DNA from: CAYVBE01 sp964448935
GTDB lineage: Bacteria; Planctomycetota; Brocadiia; SM23-32
Direction: 5' to 3'
Length of the DNA: 15,066 bases
Assembly: GCA_964448935.1 (NCBI GenBank)
Contig: CAYVBE010000090.1
Span: 1 to 15,066 of the forward strand
The translations under genes were made by a program, and so were the position numbers. Positions within the stretch are counted from its first letter, which is position 1. Every line of letters starts with the position of its first letter. Below are positions 1 to 5,945 of the stretch, piece by piece. The notes under the pieces are model-generated. The model saw nothing but the letters and a program-made list of their open reading frames with translations. It was not told where the DNA came from and did no database searches.

Positions 1-638
1 TGTTCGGCGAGAACGGCAGCGGCATGCACACGCACCAGTCGCTGTTCAAGGGCGAGAAGAACGCCTTCTTCGACGCCGACGCGCAGTACTGCCTCAGCGT
101 CGAGGGCAAGGCATACATCGCCGGCCTGCTGAAGCACGCGCGCGAGATCTGCAGCGTCGTGGCGCAGTGGGTGAACTCCTACAAGCGGCTCGTGCCCGGC
201 TACGAGGCCCCCGTTTACGTCTCGTGGGCGCGGCGCAACCGGTCCGCACTCGTCCGCGTGCCCATGTATAAGCCCGGACAGGAGAAAGCCACGCGGGCCG
301 AGTTCCGCTGCCCCGACCCCGCCTGCAACCCCTACCTGGCGTTCGCGGTGATGCTGGCGGCCGGCCTGAAGGGCATCGAGGAGGGCTACGAGCTGCCCGA
401 CCCGGTGGAAGAGGACATCTTCGAGATGAGCCAGGCCGAGCGGGAGCAAAACGGCATCGTCTCGCTGCCCGGCAACCTGGCCGAAGCCATCTGGGAGACC
501 GAGAACAGCGATCTGGTTCGCGAGGCCCTCGGGGATCACATCTTCGAGAAGTTCATCGCCAACAAGAAGATCGAGTGGGACGCCTACCGCACCCACGTCA
601 GCGAGTATGAACTGAAGAGGTATCTGCCGGTTCTGTGA
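1..638 (+). CDS. glnA: Glutamine synthetase type I, C-terminal part (cut by left edge)
   Basis: This is the C-terminal 211 residues of glutamine synthetase, which joins ammonia to glutamate using ATP. The frame is open to the left edge and starts reading FGENGSGMHTHQSL, the conserved glutamate/ammonia-site segment of GSI, so the ATG at 24 is internal and not the gene start. Further family signatures are ARRNRSA followed by RVPMY, and PDPACNPYLAFAVMLAAGL with GI after it. The tail EWDAYRTHVSEYELKRYL is the usual GSI ending. The region where gamma-proteobacterial GS carries the adenylylated tyrosine (NLYDLPPE-like) instead reads EEDIFEMSQAER, as in GSI-alpha enzymes of Gram-positives, archaea and thermophiles. 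Control by adenylylation is therefore unlikely (inference). It sits 40 bases upstream of the glutamate synthase genes in the same direction, making a GS-GOGAT operon. The family call is very secure. Confidence 0.97.
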   Translation, partial: FGENGSGMHTHQSLFKGEKNAFFDADAQYCLSVEGKAYIAGLLKHAREICSVVAQWVNSYKRLVPGYEAPVYVSWARRNRSALVRVPMYKPGQEKATRAEFRCPDPACNPYLAFAVMLAAGLKGIEEGYELPDPVEEDIFEMSQAEREQNGIVSLPGNLAEAIWETENSDLVREALGDHIFEKFIANKKIEWDAYRTHVSEYELKRYLPVL

Positions 639-678
639 GTTCCGTCAGACCGGCTGCCATCGTTGGAGGGAGAGACAG

Positions 679-1812
679 ATGAGGATTCTCGATCAGAAAG
701 ACATCAGCGGCTGCGCCATCTCCGGAATCATGTCGGAGAGCGGACGGCTGTTCGACGGCGAGATGATCATCCGGTCCATCGCCAACATGCACGAGCGCTC
801 CAACGGGCTGGGTGGCGGGTTCGCGGCCTACGGCATATACCCCGACCATGCGGACGATTATGCCGTGCACCTGATGTGCGACGACGAGGCGGGCAAGAGG
901 GCGGCGGAGGAGGTGCTGGCCGAAACGTGCGTGATACACCACGAGGAGCCCATCCCCACGCGGCCCCTGCGGGCCATCCGCCGCCGCCCCATACTGCACC
1001 GCTACTTCGTCCGCGTGCGGGACGAGGTGCGCGAGGTCAACTACGACATGACCGAGGACGACCTGATGGTGACGCTGGTGATGGAGGTGAACTCCGAGGT
1101 GGAGGACGGCTTCGTCTTCTCCAGCGGCAAGAACATGGGCGTCTTCAAGGGCGTCGGCTACCCCGAGGACATCGGGCGATTCTACCGCCTGGAGGAATAC
1201 CGGGCCTACATCTGGACCGCCCACGGGCGCTTTCCCACCAACACCACCGGCTGGTGGGGTGGGGCGCACCCCTTCGGGTTGCTGGACTGGGCCGTTGTCC
1301 ACAACGGCGAGATATCCTCCTATGGGATCAACCGCCGCTACCTGGCTAATTTCGGCTATCACTGCACGCTGCGCACGGACACGGAGGTCATCGCCTACAT
1401 GTTCGACCTCCTGGTCCGCCGGCACGGGCTGCCGATGGAACTGGCCTGCACGGCCCTGGCGCCGCCGTTCTGGAAGCAGATCCAGCGCATGCCCGAGGAG
1501 CAGAGACAGATCGCCCGCACGCTGCGGGTCGTTTACGGCGGCGCGCTGCTGAACGGTCCGTTCTCCGTGCTGGTGGGACACAGCGGGGGAATGGTGGCGC
1601 TGAACGATCGCATCAAACTACGGCCGATGGTGGCCGCCCGCAAGGACGACATGCTGTATGTCGCCAGCGAGGAGGCCGCCGTGCGGGAGGTCTGCGCCGA
1701 TCCGCAAACGCTGTGGCACGCCGAAGGCGGCGAGCCGATTATCGGCCGATTGAACAAAGAGAAAAGGCCCCGGCGCGCGCCGCACCTGATGGGCGCGCAC
1801 GCCGCGGGATAA
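679..1812 (+). CDS. Glutamate synthase glutaminase domain (GltB1-type, class II amidotransferase)
   Basis: This 377-residue protein matches the stand-alone glutaminase subunit of archaeal-type split glutamate synthase (COG0067). It would hydrolyse glutamine and release ammonia for the FMN subunit. Ntn-hydrolase landmarks are Cys12 in GCAISGIM as probable nucleophile, HGRFPTN at 182-188 (glutamine carboxylate binding), HNGE at 208-211 (oxyanion hole) and TDTE at 233-236. Typical family blocks NGLGGGFAAYGIYP (42-55) and SSGKNMGVFKGVGYPEDI (148-165) are present. The ATG at 679 follows GGAGG at 665-669 with a 9-base gap. The nucleophile is not at position 2, so an 11-residue leader would have to be cleaved, as in GltB proteins; this is inference. 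The C-terminal 25 residues are basic and not obviously conserved. The next gene begins 12 bases downstream. Confidence 0.93.
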   Translation: MRILDQKDISGCAISGIMSESGRLFDGEMIIRSIANMHERSNGLGGGFAAYGIYPDHADDYAVHLMCDDEAGKRAAEEVLAETCVIHHEEPIPTRPLRAIRRRPILHRYFVRVRDEVREVNYDMTEDDLMVTLVMEVNSEVEDGFVFSSGKNMGVFKGVGYPEDIGRFYRLEEYRAYIWTAHGRFPTNTTGWWGGAHPFGLLDWAVVHNGEISSYGINRRYLANFGYHCTLRTDTEVIAYMFDLLVRRHGLPMELACTALAPPFWKQIQRMPEEQRQIARTLRVVYGGALLNGPFSVLVGHSGGMVALNDRIKLRPMVAARKDDMLYVASEEAAVREVCADPQTLWHAEGGEPIIGRLNKEKRPRRAPHLMGAHAAG

Positions 1813-1824
1813 GCAGGTGATACT

Positions 1825-3381
1825 ATGTCTACCGAAACCGAAGAGGACCAGCGAGAGTTCCAGCCGCGCAAGTGGCTGATCGAGCCAGACTTCGTGGTCG
1901 AGCGCGACCCCGAGCGCTGCATCCAGTGCCAGGTCTGCGTGCGGCAGTGCGCGAACGACGTGCACGAGTACGACGAGGAGGACGGCACGGTCAACAGCGA
2001 CAGCAGCGCCTGTGTGGGCTGCCACCGCTGCGCCACGCTCTGCCCGACGGGCGCCATCTCCATACGGCGGTCGGAGCTGGACTTCCGGCCGCACGGCAAC
2101 TGGACGGCTTCCGCCCTGCGCAACATCTACAAGCAGGCCGAGACCGGTGGCGTCCTTCTGGCCGGCATGGGCAACGACGAGACGCAGCCGGTCTACTGGG
2201 ACCGCCTGCTGCTGAACGCCAGCCAGGTGACCAATCCGTCCATTGACCCCCTGCGGGAGCCGATGGAGCTGCTGGGCCACCTGGGGCGCAAGCCCAACAA
2301 CGTGCGCATCGTCCGGCAAGAGGGCGGCTCGCTGGCTCTGGAGACCGAGGTGGCGCCGCAGCTCGAACTGGAGCTGCCCGTCATGTTCTCCGCCATGTCC
2401 TACGGCTCCATCAGTTACAACGCTTCCCTGGCCCTCGCCCGGGCGGCGAAGGAGGCGGGCACCTACGCAAACAGCGGTGAAGGGGGTCTCCACGAGGACA
2501 TCCGACCCTACGGGGACAACATGATCGTGCAGGTGGCCTCCGGCCGGTTCGGGGTGGACGCGGAATACCTGAACTGCGCGGCTGCGGTGGAGATCAAGAT
2601 CGGGCAGGGTGCCAAGCCCGGCATCGGCGGCCACCTGCCGGGGGAGAAGGTGGACGCCGCCGTCTCCGCCACCCGCATGATACCGGAGGGGACCGACGCA
2701 CTGTCGCCGGCCCCGCACCACGACATCTACTCCATCGAGGACCTCCGGCAGCTCATCTTTTCCATAAAAGAGGCTACCCGCTACAGCAAGCCGGTAGCCG
2801 TCAAGATCGCGGCGGTGCATAACGTGGCGGCCATCGCCAGCGGCTGCGTGCGCGCCGGGGCGGACATCGTCGTCCTGGACGGCTACCGGGGCGGCACCGG
2901 CGCCGCGCCCACCATGATCCGCAACAACGTGGGCATCCCCATCGAGTTCGCCCTCGCCGCGGTGGACTCCCGCCTGCGCGAGGAGGGCATCCGCAATCAG
3001 GCCTCTCTGGTGGCTGCCGGGGGGTTTCGTTGCAGCGCGGACGTGGTGAAGGCCGTGGCGCTCGGCGCGGACGCCGTCTACATCGCGACCGCCGCGCTGG
3101 TGGCCATGGGCTGCCACCTGTGCCAGAAGTGCTACACCGGCAAGTGCAACTGGGGCATCGCCACGCAGGACCCCTACCTGACGCGGCGGCTCAACCCCGA
3201 TGTCGCCACCCGGCGGCTGGTCAACCTGCTGCGGGGCTGGTCCCTGGAGATCAAGGAGATGATGGGCGGTATGGGGGTGAACGCCATCGAGAGCCTGCGC
3301 GGCAACCGGGAGCACCTGCGCGGCGTCGGCCTCACGGACCGCGAACTGAAAATCCTCGACGTCAAGCCGGCGGGGGAGTGA
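1825..3381 (+). CDS. Glutamate synthase FMN domain with N-terminal 2x[4Fe-4S] ferredoxin (GltB2-type)
   Basis: This is the 518-residue synthase subunit (COG0069 type). It would condense 2-oxoglutarate with ammonia and reduce the imine on FMN to give glutamate. Residues 30-80 form a bacterial ferredoxin domain with Cys32/35/38/42 and Cys63/66/69/73, two CxxCxxCxxxC sets. The FMN TIM barrel follows: NSGEGGLHED at 217-225, IKIGQGAKPGIGGHLPGEKV at 257-276, SPAPHHDIYS at 294-303 and LDGYRGGTGAAP at 351-362. Near the C-terminus, Cys430/433/436/441 precede NWGIATQ (442-448), matching the [3Fe-4S] site of glutamate synthases (usually CxxNxCPVGVATQ), with one extra Cys. It lacks the glutaminase and GXGXG domains found fused in proteobacterial GltB; these are neighbours at 679 and 5104. 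Its stop lies 3 bases before the next ATG. Identification is secure; the electron route is inferred. Confidence 0.95.
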   Translation: MSTETEEDQREFQPRKWLIEPDFVVERDPERCIQCQVCVRQCANDVHEYDEEDGTVNSDSSACVGCHRCATLCPTGAISIRRSELDFRPHGNWTASALRNIYKQAETGGVLLAGMGNDETQPVYWDRLLLNASQVTNPSIDPLREPMELLGHLGRKPNNVRIVRQEGGSLALETEVAPQLELELPVMFSAMSYGSISYNASLALARAAKEAGTYANSGEGGLHEDIRPYGDNMIVQVASGRFGVDAEYLNCAAAVEIKIGQGAKPGIGGHLPGEKVDAAVSATRMIPEGTDALSPAPHHDIYSIEDLRQLIFSIKEATRYSKPVAVKIAAVHNVAAIASGCVRAGADIVVLDGYRGGTGAAPTMIRNNVGIPIEFALAAVDSRLREEGIRNQASLVAAGGFRCSADVVKAVALGADAVYIATAALVAMGCHLCQKCYTGKCNWGIATQDPYLTRRLNPDVATRRLVNLLRGWSLEIKEMMGGMGVNAIESLRGNREHLRGVGLTDRELKILDVKPAGE

Positions 3382-3384
3382 GCC

Positions 3385-3828
3385 ATGAAGCGAATAGTCG
3401 CACACGAGGAATACTGCATCGGCTGTCGGCTCTGCGAGATCCACTGCCTGGTGCAGCATTCCCGGTCCAAGAAGCTCATCAAGGCGTTCCGCGAGGAGCG
3501 GGACACCATCGTGCCGGGCGTCCGCGTGGAGCAGTCGGGATACGTCTCCTTCGCGCTCCAGTGTCGCCACTGCGAGGACGCCCCTTGCCTGGAGGCATGC
3601 ATGACGGGTGCCATGCACCGCGACCCGGAGACGGGGGCGGTGCTCTGCGACCAGGAGCGCTGTGTGGGCTGCTGGATGTGCGTGATGGTCTGCCCCGTGG
3701 GCGCCGTGCGACGCGGGCGGGAGACCCACATCGCCTCCAAGTGCGACCTATGCATTGACGAGGAATACCCCGCCTGCGTGGCCAACTGTCCCAACGAAGC
3801 CATTGTTCTGGAATCCAGCGATGAATAG
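3385..3828 (+). CDS. Four-cluster [4Fe-4S] ferredoxin-like electron transfer subunit
   Basis: This is a small (147-residue) iron-sulfur protein of the HycB/CooF/DmsB-like ferredoxin type. Sixteen cysteines fall in four sets: 11/14/17/21, 60/63/68/72, 93/96/99/103 and 120/123/131/135, enough for four [4Fe-4S] clusters. The second and fourth sets have the longer spacing (CxxCx4CxxxC and CxxCx7CxxxC) typical of this family. One extra cysteine (Cys88) is not assigned. There is no signal peptide, so it is cytoplasmic. It lies between the FMN subunit (3 bases upstream) and the FAD oxidoreductase (8-base overlap), so it probably wires reducing equivalents from the FAD protein, or from another donor, to the FMN subunit of glutamate synthase. 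That role rests on position, not on a catalytic motif. A purine-rich GGGGGAG at 3372-3378 is a good ribosome binding site. Confidence 0.9.
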   Translation: MKRIVAHEEYCIGCRLCEIHCLVQHSRSKKLIKAFREERDTIVPGVRVEQSGYVSFALQCRHCEDAPCLEACMTGAMHRDPETGAVLCDQERCVGCWMCVMVCPVGAVRRGRETHIASKCDLCIDEEYPACVANCPNEAIVLESSDE

Positions 3829-5107
3829 AGAACCATACATCATCATCGGCAACTCGGTGGCGGGCATTGCTGGCGTTTCCGGCATCCGCAGCGCCGACGC
3901 GGAGCGGTCCATAACGCTCATCAGCGACGAGCCGCACCACACCTACTCCCGTCCGCTGATCTCCTACCTGTTGGCCGGCAAGGTGGACGAGGAGGACATG
4001 CACTACCGCGGGCCGGATTTCTATGAGCGTAACGACGTTCAACCGCTCCTGGGCACGCGGGTGGAGCGGGTGGACCCGGAGCGGCGCGTGCTCACCACCG
4101 AGGACGGGGAGGAGTTGGGTTTCTGGAAACTCCTCATCGCTACCGGCGGCACGCCCATCGTCCCGCCCGATGTCGAGGGCGTGGAGGCGGACGGCGTGTT
4201 CACCTTCACCACCTGGGACGATGCGCGGAAGATCGCCGCCTATATCGAGAACAATGACCTGACCGATGCCGTGGTCGTGGGCGGCGGTCTGATCGGGCTG
4301 AAATCCATGGAGGCCCTGGTGGAGCGGGGTCTGCGCACGACGGTCATCGAATTGGCCGATGGCGTGCTCACGGCCACCTTCGACAGCACCGCATCCGGCC
4401 TTGCCCGCGACGTGCTGGAGGGCGCCGGCGTCTCTGTGCGCTGCGGCACCACGGTCACGCGGGTGGTAGCGCAAGAGGGGCAGGTGACCGGCGTCACGCT
4501 CCGCGACGGGACGGAGGTGCCCTGCGGGCTGGTTATCTTCGCCATCGGGGTCTCGCCGAACGCAGGAATCGTGGCGGATACAGGGATCCGCACCGACAGG
4601 GGCATCCTGGTGGATGAGACCATGATGACCTCGATGCAGGACATCTACGCCGCCGGCGACGTGGCGCAGGCCAGGGAATTGCTCAGCGGCGAGAGCCGCT
4701 GCATACCCATCTTTCCGGACGCCTACCGGCAGGGCTTCATTGCGGGCTGCAACATGGCCGGGGAGCGCCGGAACTACGGCGGCGGCCTGGTGATGAACGC
4801 GGTTGAGGTGCTGGGCGTGCCGACCATCTCCGTGGGCCGGACGGAAGCGGATGACCACTGCGAGGTGCTGAGCGAGCTGGACGAGGAGGCGCCGGTTTAC
4901 CGAAAGATCGTTCTGCGCGACAATCGAGTGGTGGGAGCGGTGTTTTTCGGGGAGATCGAAGGGGCCGGCATCATCACCGGCCTCATCCGCGAGGGGCTTG
5001 ACGTTTCCGAGTTCAAGGACTTGCTGCTGACCGACGAGTTCGGACTCATCTCGCTCCCGCGGGAATACCGCAAACACGTTGTCTCGGGACAGGGTATCCT
5101 GGTATGA
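3821..5107 (+). CDS. FAD-dependent NAD(P)-disulfide-family oxidoreductase, glutamate synthase electron-input subunit
   Basis: This 428-residue flavoprotein is of the pyridine nucleotide-disulfide oxidoreductase superfamily, closest in style to NirB/rubredoxin reductase/NADH oxidase proteins. An N-terminal FAD-binding Rossmann motif IIIGNSVAGIAG lies at 7-18, ATGGTP at 107-112, the NAD(P)H-binding VVVGGGLIGL at 151-160, and the second FAD motif IYAAGDVAQ at 275-283. There is no redox-active CxxxxC pair, so it is not a disulfide reductase. It probably oxidises NAD(P)H and feeds the adjacent ferredoxin and glutamate synthase, replacing the usual GltD small subunit (inference from position). I chose the ATG at 3821 because the protein motif begins right after it. 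The frame stays open upstream to 3755, but that stretch only shadows the ferredoxin gene. It overlaps the ferredoxin stop by 8 bases (ATGAATAG) and the next gene by 4 (ATGA). Confidence 0.9.
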   Translation: MNREPYIIIGNSVAGIAGVSGIRSADAERSITLISDEPHHTYSRPLISYLLAGKVDEEDMHYRGPDFYERNDVQPLLGTRVERVDPERRVLTTEDGEELGFWKLLIATGGTPIVPPDVEGVEADGVFTFTTWDDARKIAAYIENNDLTDAVVVGGGLIGLKSMEALVERGLRTTVIELADGVLTATFDSTASGLARDVLEGAGVSVRCGTTVTRVVAQEGQVTGVTLRDGTEVPCGLVIFAIGVSPNAGIVADTGIRTDRGILVDETMMTSMQDIYAAGDVAQARELLSGESRCIPIFPDAYRQGFIAGCNMAGERRNYGGGLVMNAVEVLGVPTISVGRTEADDHCEVLSELDEEAPVYRKIVLRDNRVVGAVFFGEIEGAGIITGLIREGLDVSEFKDLLLTDEFGLISLPREYRKHVVSGQGILV

Positions 5108-5835
5108 GGATAGACGCCGACAACATCCCGTATCGGGAGCTGAACGAGCGCATCCACGGCGCGCTGACCGACGGTGCCGGGGAGATTATCCTCGAGAACG
5201 TCCGCGGCCAGCGCTACATCGGAGCCGCGCTCGAAAGCGGCGCCCACATCACCATCGAGGGCGTGCCCGGCAACGACCTGGGCGCCTTTATGAACGGCGC
5301 GGAGGTCACCGTCAACGGCAACGTTCAGGACGCCGTGGGCAACACCATGAATGCCGGCAAGATCGTGGTGCACGGAGACGCGGGGGACATCCTGGGATAC
5401 TCGATGCGCGGCGGCACCATCTTCGTGGGCGGCTCGGTCGGCTACCGCGCAGGCATCCACATGAAGGCATACAAGGACCGCCATCCCACGGTGGTGGTGG
5501 GTGGGCGAGCCGGCGACTACCTGGGGGAATACATGGCCGGCGGCGCTCTGGTGGTGCTGGGGATGCACTCCTCGGACCGGCCGCCCGTGGGGGAGTGGAT
5601 CGGCACGGGCATGCACGGCGGTGTCATGTACCTGCGCTGCCGGCCGGAGCCCCACCAGTTGGGCGCCGAGGTGGGTCTGGGCGAGCTGGAGGATGAGGAC
5701 TGGAGCCGGCTGGAGGGCATCCTCAGCCAGTACTGCCGCGAGTTGGACCTGACCGGCGTGCGCTTCAGCCCGGAGGACTTCGTCAAGCTCTACCCCAGGA
5801 CCGCTCGTCCCTACGGCACCCTCTACGCCTACTGA
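5104..5835 (+). CDS. Glutamate synthase GXGXG domain protein (GltB3-type beta-helix)
   Basis: This 243-residue protein corresponds to the C-terminal GXGXG domain of glutamate synthase (COG0070), here as a separate polypeptide. It shows the repeated glycine pattern of the right-handed beta-helix (G-x2-3-G-x5-G) from about residue 35 to 175, for example VPGNDLGAFMNGAEVTVNG at 54-72, GDAGDILGYSMRGGTIFVGG at 91-110 and GGRAGDYLGEYMAGG at 133-147. The domain has no catalytic residues; in fused glutamate synthases it holds the glutaminase and FMN domains together and helps shape the ammonia tunnel. Related domains occur in formylmethanofuran dehydrogenase subunit C, but the operon settles the assignment. 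An acidic segment (194-205, ELEDEDW region) and a short helical tail follow the helix. Its ATG overlaps the stop of the FAD gene (ATGA at 5104-5107), pointing to translational coupling. It is the last gene of the operon. Confidence 0.93.
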   Translation: MRIDADNIPYRELNERIHGALTDGAGEIILENVRGQRYIGAALESGAHITIEGVPGNDLGAFMNGAEVTVNGNVQDAVGNTMNAGKIVVHGDAGDILGYSMRGGTIFVGGSVGYRAGIHMKAYKDRHPTVVVGGRAGDYLGEYMAGGALVVLGMHSSDRPPVGEWIGTGMHGGVMYLRCRPEPHQLGAEVGLGELEDEDWSRLEGILSQYCRELDLTGVRFSPEDFVKLYPRTARPYGTLYAY

Positions 5836-5878
5836 GCGAGCCGCCTCAACGGTTGCTCTCCGCAGTTCCCGCAAGCGA

Positions 5879-5907
5879 TTGACCGGGACGGCGGTGCGCG
5901 GTATGTT
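5879..5907 (+). promoter_or_regulatory. Candidate sigma-70 promoter before the DUF2339 gene
   Basis: TTGACC (5879-5884) and TATGTT (5902-5907) are separated by 17 bases, with five of six and four of six consensus matches. They lie in the only sizeable gap of the left half, 38 bases before the ATG at 5946. This suggests that the DUF2339 gene is transcribed separately from the glutamate synthase operon. I saw no convincing rho-independent terminator in 5836-5878. This is pattern matching in GC-rich DNA, so it is tentative. Confidence 0.4.
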
Positions 5908-5945
5908 GTGGCTGGATCAGAAACCGCTCTGGAGGGCATAGAGAC

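Noticed and set aside
1618..3729. 703-residue open frame on the minus strand opposite the glutamate synthase genes
   Set aside because: It crosses two real genes with strong family motifs, and its composition (His, Val, Arg, Gly and Ala rich) is what GC-rich antisense frames give. No recognisable domain.
3755..3820. Earlier start for the FAD oxidoreductase
   Set aside because: The extra 22 residues shadow the ferredoxin C-terminus; the Rossmann motif follows directly after the Met at 3821.
3479..5077. 532-residue minus-strand open frame opposite the ferredoxin and FAD genes
   Set aside because: Shadow frame of GC-rich coding DNA; the plus-strand protein carries clear FAD and NAD motifs.
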